Of a stretch of 64,000 nucleotides of DNA, positions 1 to 7,212 are shown piece after piece. The number at the start of each line of letters is the position of its first letter. Within the stretch, counting starts at the first letter, position 1. The translations under genes and the position numbers were made by a program. The notes beneath the pieces were generated by a model, which was not told the DNA's origin, ran no database searches, and worked only from the letters and a program-made list of their open reading frames with translations. The stretch comes from Bacteroidetes bacterium 2013_40CM_41_45 (GTDB lineage Bacteria > Bacteroidota > Bacteroidia > AKYH767-A > 2013-40CM-41-45): NCBI GenBank assembly GCA_002215675.1, contig NGFH01000009.1:547501-611500 (forward strand). Direction: 5' to 3'.

Positions 1-25
1 TCGAAAAGGTCCATCTAATTTTTAT

Positions 26-305
26 TTAATTTCCTTTGAAGAATGGTGAATTCTTAAAACAACTATTAACTCGTTTGAATATACTTTATAGAATATTCTG
101 TAATTTCCTTCAATTAATTCTCTGATGGTCACATCTTCTTTTTCCGGAACCATCCTGCCTACCCTTGGATAACGAGCTAATATGTCAACTCTATCGTACA
201 GAACTGCATTAAATGGTCTGCATAATAAACTGAATCCGATGAAATAAATTGATGCATATCACGGAGGTCTTTAAGTGCAGAGCGAGTCCAGATTATTTCC
301 GCCAT
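26..305 (-). pseudogene. RelE/ParE-family toxin, frameshifted
   Basis: Read on the minus strand, the gene starts MAEIIWTRSALKDLRDMHQF and then runs into a stop at 177-179 after 42 codons. One frame over, the protein continues as VDILARYPRVGRMVPE and RELIEGNYRIFYKV and ends at a stop at 26-28. Together these are the start, middle and end of a ParE/RelE-type ribonuclease or gyrase toxin of about 92 residues. The span is one base longer than a multiple of three, so a single extra base near the YYAD codons explains the break. The start overlaps the end of the upstream antitoxin gene by 13 bases, the usual coupling in type II toxin-antitoxin operons. It is either a decayed toxin or a sequencing error. 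Confidence 0.75.
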
Positions 306-472
306 TTCGCAAGTTCCCGCTTCACTTTTGCGTGACTCACTGTTCGCTTTTCTTTCACATCCTGAAGCCCTTTATCTATTTTTTCAATAACAACCAAACG
401 TTCCATCAGGTCGTCAAGAGGAAACTCACCCGGTAGTTCCTTCAAAGCATTTATTACAATTTGTCTTTTCAT
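293..472 (-). CDS. Type II antitoxin, ParD-like small protein
   Basis: This 59-residue protein begins MKRQIVINALKELPGEFPLD and ends KVKRELAKWRK. It is rich in acidic and basic helical segments, with a central MERLVVIEKIDKGL stretch. The pattern matches small Bacteroidota antitoxins encoded directly upstream of ParE/RelE toxins: a short N-terminal strand, an amphipathic helix and a C-terminal tail that binds toxin. Here it overlaps the toxin start by 13 bases on the same strand, so the two would be co-transcribed and translationally coupled. Such antitoxins normally repress their own promoter, which would lie just above 472. The family assignment rests on remembered similarity and context rather than a diagnostic motif. 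Confidence 0.7.
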   Translation of the reverse strand: MKRQIVINALKELPGEFPLDDLMERLVVIEKIDKGLQDVKEKRTVSHAKVKRELAKWRK

Positions 473-608
473 TTTGAATTTTATGTGGCAAAAATAGGGA
501 AAATGTTGGAGAGGGCAGATGGCCTGATTTTATTCATTAACAGTAAATGAACAAAAAGAAAGACAGTTTAAATTATTCTCTATTGAAATGCATCCTTGTT
601 TCAAATCG

Positions 609-616
609 TATTTTTG
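609..616 (+). promoter_or_regulatory. Bacteroidota -7 box for the sensor kinase
   Basis: TATTTTTG fits the TAnnTTTG consensus of Bacteroidota housekeeping promoters. It lies six bases before ATG 623, so transcription should start about at the start codon. It also lies inside the longer reading frame that opens at 596, which argues that 623 is the true start. A TTG lies about 23 bases upstream as a weak -33 candidate. Confidence 0.5.
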
Positions 617-622
617 CGGCAA

Positions 623-2059
623 ATGAATACCGGACCAAACTTTCCCCCTGCCACTATCGAGGAACTGAAAAAAGTAATAGCTCTTACGGGCCTGCCTGAT
701 GAACACCTGCAGTGGATATTGGACCATACAGAATTATGGGAATACGAAGACGGTGCCGTGCTTTTCAGAACGGGCGACCCGGTAGATGTAATGTGGATTC
801 TTCTTGCAGGAAGGGTTTCTTTTTACCTCGATGTCAATGGAAAGCTGGTGTACTATTTCAATTTCGAAAACGATACTCAAACCGGCGGCGTTGGCGGCCT
901 TCTTCCCTACTCCCGCATGAAGACTGCCCCCGGATTTTCTTATGCCGTAGGGAAAGTGCGCGGGCTTGCGCTTCACAAAAAATATTTCCAGGAACTGGAG
1001 CATCTCAACCCCGATTTCATTCAGCGGCTGGTGGGGTATATGACAGAACGGGCAAGGCACTTTGCAACGCAGCAGCTTCAGCAGGAAAAAGTAAATGCTC
1101 TCGGCCAGCTTGCTGCCGGCATTGCGCATGAGCTTAACAACCCCGCTTCTGCCATCAACCGAATCTCTGCGGAGCTTATAAAGCGAATCAAACAAAATTA
1201 TGAGCTTACAGAAAAACTTCTTCAGCACAGCATTAGCCCGCTGCAGATAAAAGGAATACATAACGCAGTTCAAAAAAAAGAATCAGAAAAGAAAGCGAGG
1301 ATGAGCGCACTGGAGCGAATTGAAAAAGAAGACTCCTTATCAGATTGGCTGGAGAAAAATAATTTCAACACAAGCAAAGGAATCAGCGAAACATTTACCG
1401 AGGTAGGGTTTTCAACAGCCGACTTAGAAGCTATCCGCATTCATGCAGGCAATGATGCATTCGTTCACATCCTGAACTGGCTCGATAACTTATTAGGCAG
1501 CCAGCGAATTATTAAAGACCTTGATGATGCTTCGTGCCGCATCTCTAACCTGGTAGGAGCTATCAAAAGCCATGTTCACATGGACCGTACCAACGAGATG
1601 CAGGCAACTAATGTGCATAAAGATTTGGAGAACACGCTTACGCTGCTCGGTTACAAACTACGCGAGAAAAATATTACGGTGAAAAAGAAATACTGCGACA
1701 ACCTTCCTGATGTTCCGGCTTATGTAGGAGAACTGAACCAGGTGTGGACGAACCTTATTGACAATTCCATTTTTGCCGTACCAAAAAACGGGGAGATTTC
1801 GATTGCAACAGAGTGCGACAGTAAAAATCTTACCGTGCGCATTATTGATAACGGTCACGGAATTCCCAAAGAAATTATGTCGCGCATCTTCGACCCGTTT
1901 TTTACTACCAAGAAAGTTGGACAAGGAACCGGCATCGGGTTAGACCTTGTCAACAGGATTGTGAAACGTCACAACGGAGAAATAAAAGTAAACTCCGTTC
2001 CCGGAAGAACAGAGTTCGCCATCTGTATTCCACTTATACCTGTAAAGCAGGAGCACTAA
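623..2059 (+). CDS. Sensor histidine kinase with N-terminal cyclic-nucleotide-binding-like domain
   Basis: About 478 residues. Residues ~30-130 have a Crp-like cyclic-nucleotide-binding fold (VMWILLAGRVSFYL strand region, GGVGGLLPYSRMKT cassette). The usual Glu of the phosphate-binding cassette is not evident, so nucleotide binding is uncertain. The dimerisation/phosphoacceptor helix carries QLAAGIAHELNNP with His169. The ATPase domain shows an N box (NLIDNSI), G1 (DNGHGIP), F box (FDPFFTT) and G2 (GQGTGIGLDLV). There is no transmembrane segment or signal peptide, so it is a cytoplasmic kinase. ATG 623 is preferred over 596 because a -7 promoter box lies between them. About 100 bases downstream on the same strand is a receiver-reductase fusion, its likely phosphotransfer partner. 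The input signal is unknown; a redox or nucleotide cue is inference. Confidence 0.88.
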   Translation: MNTGPNFPPATIEELKKVIALTGLPDEHLQWILDHTELWEYEDGAVLFRTGDPVDVMWILLAGRVSFYLDVNGKLVYYFNFENDTQTGGVGGLLPYSRMKTAPGFSYAVGKVRGLALHKKYFQELEHLNPDFIQRLVGYMTERARHFATQQLQQEKVNALGQLAAGIAHELNNPASAINRISAELIKRIKQNYELTEKLLQHSISPLQIKGIHNAVQKKESEKKARMSALERIEKEDSLSDWLEKNNFNTSKGISETFTEVGFSTADLEAIRIHAGNDAFVHILNWLDNLLGSQRIIKDLDDASCRISNLVGAIKSHVHMDRTNEMQATNVHKDLENTLTLLGYKLREKNITVKKKYCDNLPDVPAYVGELNQVWTNLIDNSIFAVPKNGEISIATECDSKNLTVRIIDNGHGIPKEIMSRIFDPFFTTKKVGQGTGIGLDLVNRIVKRHNGEIKVNSVPGRTEFAICIPLIPVKQEH

Positions 2060-2086
2060 TATGAAACTACAGTGCAGAAACAAATT

Positions 2087-2147
2087 ACCGCAGAGACGCG
2101 GGGACACAGAGTTAAAATATTTCTCTGTGCCTTTGTGCCTCTGTGGT
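2087..2147. repeat. Imperfect intergenic palindrome (REP-like)
   Basis: The arms at 2087-2111 and 2123-2147 are near reverse complements of 25 bases, beginning ACCGCAGAGACGC and ending CTCTGTGGT, separated by an A/T-rich loop. It lies between the kinase and the receiver-reductase gene. It resembles a widely scattered intergenic palindrome seen in many environmental bacterial genomes (from memory). It codes for nothing and could form an mRNA hairpin between the two genes. Confidence 0.7.
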
Positions 2148-2163
2148 GAAATTTTTATATGAA

Positions 2164-3825
2164 ATGAAGTTACCGTTTATAGTTATCGTGGATGACGACA
2201 CGCAAGTGCTCCGTTCCATTCAGCGCGATATAAGGAGCCACTATCGTGAGGACTATCGCATCGCTGCAACAGAGTCGGCAAAGGAAGCGCTTGAGCTGTT
2301 GGGAGAATTAAAGCTGAAGAATGAAGCCGTGGCGTTAATTATCTCTGACCAGCGCATGCCCGAGATGGAAGGCGTTGAGTTTTTGGAAGAAGCGAATAAA
2401 ATTTATGACGATTGTAAAAAAGTTTTGCTCACAGCTTACTCAGACATTGACGCTGCTATCAAAGCCATCAATACGGTAAGGCTAGATTATTATTTGCTCA
2501 AACCCTGGAATCCTCCCGAAGAAAAACTTTATCCCGTGCTGAATGAATTGCTTGACGATTGGCACGCTATTTATAAACCTGACCACGAGGGAATCAGAAT
2601 AATTGGTTTCCAATGGTCGCCTAAATCGCACCGGCTAAAAGAATTTCTTTCAGGTAATCTTGTTCCGTTTATGTGGCTCGATGCCGAAAGCCATGAGGAT
2701 GCAGAAAAATATATCACCAGCTCGGGAGTTCCGAAATCAGATTTGCCACTTGTAGTTTTGAAAGACGGAGCATTTCTTGCCGACCCATCGCTACCGGCAC
2801 TTGCCTCGCGTGTAGGATTACGCCAGAAGGCGGCAGAAAAAATGTATGACGTACTTATTATAGGTGCAGGACCGGCAGGCCTTGCTGCCTCGGTATATGG
2901 TTCATGCGAAGGGCTAAAAACATTACTCGTAGAGAAAAAAAATCCGGGCGGTCAGGCCAGCAGTAGCGCGCGCATTGATAATTATCTTGGCTTTCCGGCA
3001 GGGTTATCAGGAGCAGAGTTAACGCGCAGAGCTATTACACAAGCGCTTCGGCTGGGAACAGAAATTCTTACGCCACAGGAAGTGAAAAGCATTGGGCTGC
3101 AGGATGGATATAAAATGATAGAGTTTACCGATGGCTCGCACGTGTATGGAAAGAGTATTGTGGTTGCAACAGGTGTGGCGTACGCAAAGCTACTGGTTCC
3201 CGGTATAGAAAATTTTACAGGAGCGGGAGTGTATTACGGTTCTGCTGCTATTGAAGCCAGCGCCTGCCGCAACGAAGTAATTTATATTGTTGGCGGAGGA
3301 AATTCGGCCTGCCAGGCAGCTATGTATATGTGCAACTTTGCAAGCGAAGTAAACATTTTAATCAGGCGAGACGTGCTGAAACAAACCGCGGCAAATTATC
3401 TTGTGGAGCAAATCAGCAAGACACCCAATATTCACATTCACGGCAACACCGAGGTAATTGCTGTATCGGGAGAAAAAGTCCTGGAAACAATGACATTAAA
3501 AAATATGACTACGGGCGAAGAACGGACTGTTCCTTCAAAAGCACTTTTCATTTACATTGGCGCTAAGCCCGGTACGGAGTGGCTCGATGATGTTTTACTG
3601 AAAGATGATAAAGGATTTATCATTACAGGAAGGGAACTGCTTAAAGAAAAATCATTCCTCACACATTGGAAACTGGAAAGAGAACCCTTCTTATCAGAAG
3701 CAAGCATACCCGGAATTTTTGCATCGGGCGATGTAAGATACGGAGCGCTGGCAGGTATTTCTTCGGCAGTAGGTGAAGGCGCAATGGCAATCAGGTTTGT
3801 AAGAAAATATCTGCAGGAAATGTAG
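2164..3825 (+). CDS. Receiver domain fused to thioredoxin-reductase-like flavoprotein
   Basis: About 553 residues. Residues 1-125 are a complete response-regulator receiver: acidic DDD near the N-terminus, phosphoacceptor Asp62 in ISDQRMP, and a conserved Lys in LLKPW. Residues ~145-220 look like a thioredoxin-fold linker without cysteines (FLSGNLVPFMWLD). From ~230 on it is a pyridine-nucleotide flavoprotein: FAD motif GAGPAGLAAS, GGQASS, NAD(P)H motif VGGGNSACQAA and the FAD-tail motif ASGDVRYGALAG. The CxxC redox pair of genuine thioredoxin reductase is missing at its usual place (YYGSAAIEASAC). Known receiver/TrxR fusions share this loss, so the hydride acceptor is unknown. ATG 2164 is chosen over GTG 2143, which falls in a palindromic repeat. 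Phosphorylation by the upstream kinase is inferred to control the flavoenzyme. Confidence 0.88.
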   Translation: MKLPFIVIVDDDTQVLRSIQRDIRSHYREDYRIAATESAKEALELLGELKLKNEAVALIISDQRMPEMEGVEFLEEANKIYDDCKKVLLTAYSDIDAAIKAINTVRLDYYLLKPWNPPEEKLYPVLNELLDDWHAIYKPDHEGIRIIGFQWSPKSHRLKEFLSGNLVPFMWLDAESHEDAEKYITSSGVPKSDLPLVVLKDGAFLADPSLPALASRVGLRQKAAEKMYDVLIIGAGPAGLAASVYGSCEGLKTLLVEKKNPGGQASSSARIDNYLGFPAGLSGAELTRRAITQALRLGTEILTPQEVKSIGLQDGYKMIEFTDGSHVYGKSIVVATGVAYAKLLVPGIENFTGAGVYYGSAAIEASACRNEVIYIVGGGNSACQAAMYMCNFASEVNILIRRDVLKQTAANYLVEQISKTPNIHIHGNTEVIAVSGEKVLETMTLKNMTTGEERTVPSKALFIYIGAKPGTEWLDDVLLKDDKGFIITGRELLKEKSFLTHWKLEREPFLSEASIPGIFASGDVRYGALAGISSAVGEGAMAIRFVRKYLQEM

Positions 3826-3835
3826 GTAAAATAGA

Positions 3836-3860
3836 AATTGACAATTATCAATTGTCAATT
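3836..3860. repeat. Perfect 11-bp inverted repeat
   Basis: AATTGACAATT and AATTGTCAATT flank a three-base loop (ATC), eight bases beyond the stop of the receiver-reductase gene and ten bases before the next start codon. No T-tract follows, so it is not a normal intrinsic terminator. It may be a repeated intergenic element or an mRNA-stabilising hairpin. Confidence 0.65.
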
Positions 3861-3870
3861 ATTAATTAAT

Positions 3871-4077
3871 ATGCGCAATAGCACGAAATTAAAAACACTG
3901 CTTCTTAAATACACAATCCTGCTCGATATAACGCAGGAAGGCATGTTCAAACTTATCCTTACAGACAAGCAAACCGGCAAGGAAGAATTGTTTGAAGGAG
4001 AGTCGTACGGAAAAGTGCTCAGTAAAGCATACAGTTATCTTTTAAAAGAATTGAAAACTCCTTCATATTATGCGTAG
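3871..4077 (+). CDS. Small hypothetical protein (68 aa)
   Basis: Starts MRNSTKLKTLLLKYTILLDI, with ATG 3871 chosen because the longer frame from 3838 runs through a perfect inverted repeat. It is soluble, lysine-rich and mixed helical, with a central segment MFKLILTDKQTGKEELF resembling a small alpha/beta protein. It has no signal peptide, membrane segment or recognised motif. It lies 45 bases after the receiver-reductase gene on the same strand and may be co-transcribed with it. I do not recognise the family, and function is unknown. The protein composition is normal, so it is probably a real gene. Confidence 0.55.
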   Translation: MRNSTKLKTLLLKYTILLDITQEGMFKLILTDKQTGKEELFEGESYGKVLSKAYSYLLKELKTPSYYA

Positions 4078-4108
4078 CGTGCCGCACCGTCGTCATTAAA
4101 ATTGAATT

Positions 4109-4201
4109 ATATGCTGACGATGCCGATTCGTAGAATCGTCCATATCAGCATATACTGATGAAATCCATTAAAAAATTCGTAGAATGGATTTCCGTCAGTA
4201 T
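4109..4201 (+). promoter_or_regulatory. Two tandem hairpins upstream of kup
   Basis: Hairpin 1 (4109-4153) has outer arms ATATGCTGA/TCAGCATAT and an inner CGATTC-GTA-GAATCG stem. Hairpin 2 (4152-4201) has outer arms ATACTGA/TCAGTAT and inner arms AAATCCATT/AATGGATTT. Both contain the same palindromic word ATTCGTAGAAT (4126-4136 and 4175-4185). They end 26 bases before the kup start codon, so they would lie in its 5' leader. They do not match a riboswitch I know, and could instead be repetitive intergenic elements. Confidence 0.5.
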
Positions 4202-4227
4202 ACTTGCACCTGCTTTTCGATTGACAG

Positions 4228-6183
4228 ATGTCCAACCTTCATAAGAAACTCTCCGCTGCGGGAGTTTTGATTACCCTCGGAATTGTTTTTGGTGACATCG
4301 GTACTTCTCCGCTGTATGTAATGAAAGCCATTATTGGCGATAATGAAATTACAGAGCAATTAGTATTGGGAGGATTATCATGCGTCTTTTGGACGCTTAC
4401 GCTGCAAACCACTTTTAAGTATATTTTACTAACCATCCAGGCAGACAACCACGGTGAAGGTGGAATTTTTTCTTTGTATGCCTTGGTTCGCAGATATAGC
4501 AAGTGGCTTTACTTTCCGGCGTTTGTGGGAGCAGGAACCATGCTATCCGATGGTATCATCACGCCCCCCATTTCCATATCATCTGCTATTGAAGGATTAA
4601 CCATTCTGAATCCTAAAATTCCCGTTATTCCTATCGTGCTTATTATTCTTACCCTGCTGTTTATATACCAACGTCTCGGGACTAAAATAGTCGGCAGCTC
4701 ATTCGGCCCAATGATGATTGTGTGGTTTTCGATGATTGCCATTTTAGGAGTAAGCAAGCTGATAATTTACCCCAATGTTTTTAAAGCTTTTAACCCTGCG
4801 TATGGTATTGACCTGCTTGTGAATTATCCGAGAGGTTTCTGGTTATTGGGTGCAGTGTTTCTTGCTACTACAGGTGCTGAAGCGCTCTATTCCGATCTGG
4901 GCCACTGCGGAAGAAAAAATATACAGGTGGCATGGATTTTTGTTAAAATTGCTTTGATACTTAATTATTTCGGCCAGGGCGCATGGCTTTTAACGAGAGG
5001 AAATAAATACCTGCAGGGTCTGAATCCATTTTATGAAATAATGCCTCAATGGTTTGTATTGTTCGGAATTATAATAGCTACCGTGGCAGCCGTTATCGCC
5101 AGCCAGGCATTAATCAGCGGTTCATTTACGCTCATCAGCGAAGCGGTGAGTTTAAACTTCTGGCCACGCGTTACTATTAAGTTTCCAACGGTTGTTAAGG
5201 GGCAGTTATTTATTCCAAGCGTTAACTGGATTCTTTACGCAGGGTGCGTTGCCACCGTTTTATATTTTGGACAATCCAGTAATATGGAAGCTGCCTATGG
5301 ATTTTCCATCACCATTGCCATGTTCATGACCACATTGCTGATGAGTTATTTTCTTCTCTACATTAAAAAATTTCCCGTATGGCTGGTGGTTTTGATTCTT
5401 ATGGTTTTTGTAACGGTCGAAGGTTCTTTCTTCGTTGCCAACATGGCAAAGATTAAACAGCGCTGGATGTTTTTGATTTTTGAATTCGGAATTATTTTCA
5501 CCATGTATGTATGGTACCGTGCAAGAAAAATCACCAACCGCTTTATTGAATTTATCTCTCTCGATAACTACACACAAAAACTCATCGGGCTCAGCAACGA
5601 CCAGAGTATTCCTAAATATGCTTCGCACCTTATTTACCTTACCAAGGCTAATTTTCGTCATGAAATTGAACAGCGAATTATGTATTCCATTTTCAGCCGT
5701 AATCCCAAACGCGCAGACATTTACTGGTTTGTTCACATTGACCGTACCGATGAACCGTACACGATGGAATATACCGTTGAGGAACTTGTGAACGACAAAG
5801 TAATTCGGATAGATTTTAAATTAGGATTCCGCATTCAGCCAAGAGTAAATGTTTTTTTCAGAAAAGTGGTAGAAGAGCTTGTAGCAAGCAGAGAACTGGA
5901 CATCACCAGCCGCTACGAATCGCTGGGCAGGTATAAGCTGCAGGCGGATTTCAAGTTTGTAATTCTTGAAACTTTTCTTTCTGTCGAAAATGAATTTGCA
6001 GCGAAGGAAGGCATCGTGCTCAATACGTACTTTTTCATCAAGCAGCTTGCACAGCCCGACACCCGCGCTTTCGGCTTAGACACCAGCGATGTGGTAATAG
6101 AAAAAATACCCATTGTAATTTCTCCGGCTACCAATATCCAGCTCAAGCGAAGAGCTTTGAAAAATATAAAACCCACGCCTTAA
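4228..6183 (+). CDS. kup: Kup-family potassium transporter
   Basis: At 651 residues it has the usual length of Kup/HAK low-affinity proton-coupled K+ uptake proteins. The N-terminus has the family signature GIVFGDIGTSPLYV in the first membrane helix, followed by GEGGIFSLYALV and LSDGIITPPISISSAIEG. About twelve hydrophobic segments fill residues 10-440, and a hydrophilic cytoplasmic C-terminal domain fills ~450-651. The ATG at 4228 places the first helix correctly. It acts in the inner membrane in potassium supply and osmotic adjustment. Two tandem hairpins occupy the leader, so RNA-level control is possible. The stop overlaps the convergent TerC-family gene by four bases. Confidence 0.95.
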   Translation: MSNLHKKLSAAGVLITLGIVFGDIGTSPLYVMKAIIGDNEITEQLVLGGLSCVFWTLTLQTTFKYILLTIQADNHGEGGIFSLYALVRRYSKWLYFPAFVGAGTMLSDGIITPPISISSAIEGLTILNPKIPVIPIVLIILTLLFIYQRLGTKIVGSSFGPMMIVWFSMIAILGVSKLIIYPNVFKAFNPAYGIDLLVNYPRGFWLLGAVFLATTGAEALYSDLGHCGRKNIQVAWIFVKIALILNYFGQGAWLLTRGNKYLQGLNPFYEIMPQWFVLFGIIIATVAAVIASQALISGSFTLISEAVSLNFWPRVTIKFPTVVKGQLFIPSVNWILYAGCVATVLYFGQSSNMEAAYGFSITIAMFMTTLLMSYFLLYIKKFPVWLVVLILMVFVTVEGSFFVANMAKIKQRWMFLIFEFGIIFTMYVWYRARKITNRFIEFISLDNYTQKLIGLSNDQSIPKYASHLIYLTKANFRHEIEQRIMYSIFSRNPKRADIYWFVHIDRTDEPYTMEYTVEELVNDKVIRIDFKLGFRIQPRVNVFFRKVVEELVASRELDITSRYESLGRYKLQADFKFVILETFLSVENEFAAKEGIVLNTYFFIKQLAQPDTRAFGLDTSDVVIEKIPIVISPATNIQLKRRALKNIKPTP

Positions 6184-7130
6184 GATTTATTTTCTTTCTG
6201 GCGAACGGTTACAGACGCAATAATCGTTACAGTTAATATCATTGCAATAACGATGAGCGAATACTTTGAGGATAATTTTATGTCTGCAATTTCCAAAAGC
6301 ATTTTCACTCCTATAAAAGCAAGAATAAAAGCAAGCCCCGTCTGAAGAAAATGAATGCGCTTCATGACATCACTCAAAAGAAAATACAATGCTCTTAATC
6401 CCATCACTGCAAAAATATTAGACGTGTAAACTACAAACGGGTCCTGCGAAATAGCAAACACTGCGGGAATGGAATCGACTGCAAAAATTATGTCTGTTGT
6501 TTCTACCAGGCAGACCACGAGAAACAACGTTGTGAAATAAATTTTCTTCCCTTTAAAAATCCAAAATTTATCTTCGGGAGCCAAGGGAGTGAACCGCAGG
6601 TTTTTCGTCAGGAAATTGTAAACAAGATTTTCTTTCGGCTCAAACTTCATGTCCTCTTTGGTAAGGAATAATTTTACTCCGGTAAAAACCAGTATGGCTC
6701 CAAACACATAGAGTATCCAATGAAACTGCGCGATAAGCAAACTACCTGCGGAAATAAAAATCCCCCTGAAGATTATGGCTCCCAGCACTCCGTAAAAAAG
6801 AACCTTGTGATGCAGATGTTCCGAAATTCTGAAGTAACGGAAAATGAGAATGAAAAGAAACATGTTATCTACCGAGAGTGATTCTTCAGTAATGTAGGCG
6901 GCTACAAACTGGTACGCCATTTCTTTTCCTTTATACAAGGCGATGAGAAATGCAAACGATGCCGCCATAAAAATCCAGAACAAAACCTGCAGCAGCGCCC
7001 TTTGAGGTCCGACTTTATGAGCGCGTTTTTGAAATATTCCTAAGTCAATGAATAGAAAGACGATGATGAAAACACCGAAGCCAACGAGAAGCCATTGCTC
7101 TGCTGAAAGAGAATGAAAAAAGTCAGACAT
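6180..7130 (-). CDS. TerC/Alx-family integral membrane protein
   Basis: 316 residues, with seven to nine membrane helices. Family hallmarks are FVAAYITEESLSVDNMF in the third helix region and VVCLVETTDIIFAVDSIPAV, which carry the paired acidic residues of TerC-type proteins. Loops contain FLTKEDMKFEPKEN, as in Alx. Characterised members export manganese or help metal and alkaline homeostasis; the tellurite-resistance name is historical. The gene converges on kup with a four-base stop overlap, so the two are not co-transcribed. A TAnnTTTG box at 7135-7142 sits four bases before the ATG, implying an almost leaderless message. Confidence 0.93.
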   Translation of the reverse strand: MSDFFHSLSAEQWLLVGFGVFIIVFLFIDLGIFQKRAHKVGPQRALLQVLFWIFMAASFAFLIALYKGKEMAYQFVAAYITEESLSVDNMFLFILIFRYFRISEHLHHKVLFYGVLGAIIFRGIFISAGSLLIAQFHWILYVFGAILVFTGVKLFLTKEDMKFEPKENLVYNFLTKNLRFTPLAPEDKFWIFKGKKIYFTTLFLVVCLVETTDIIFAVDSIPAVFAISQDPFVVYTSNIFAVMGLRALYFLLSDVMKRIHFLQTGLAFILAFIGVKMLLEIADIKLSSKYSLIVIAMILTVTIIASVTVRQKENKS

Positions 7131-7134
7131 AAAG

Positions 7135-7142
7135 CAAAAGTA
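7135..7142 (-). promoter_or_regulatory. -7 box for the TerC-family gene
   Basis: On the minus strand it reads TACTTTTG, a full match to TAnnTTTG, ending four bases before the ATG at 7130. No clear -33 TTG was found at the expected distance. If used, the transcript would start at or just inside the start codon. Confidence 0.4.
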
Positions 7143-7212
7143 TCCGATAATTCATCGTGCTGTTTAAATAACGCTATGAATTAAATGAACAATACTCCCG
7201 AAAATTTACCTG

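Noticed and set aside
596-622. Upstream ATG start for the kinase
   Set aside because: A full -7 promoter box lies between it and ATG 623, so it would not be transcribed.
734-1273. 179-codon minus-strand frame opposite the sensor kinase
   Set aside because: It lies wholly inside the kinase gene; its translation has no family pattern and the sense strand has all kinase motifs.
2143-2163. GTG start for the receiver-reductase gene
   Set aside because: It lies inside the dispersed palindrome and adds seven residues with no counterpart in receiver domains; ATG 2164 begins the domain properly.
5260-5736. 158-codon frame opposite kup
   Set aside because: Shadow of the kup gene; composition is not protein-like and the sense protein is unambiguous.
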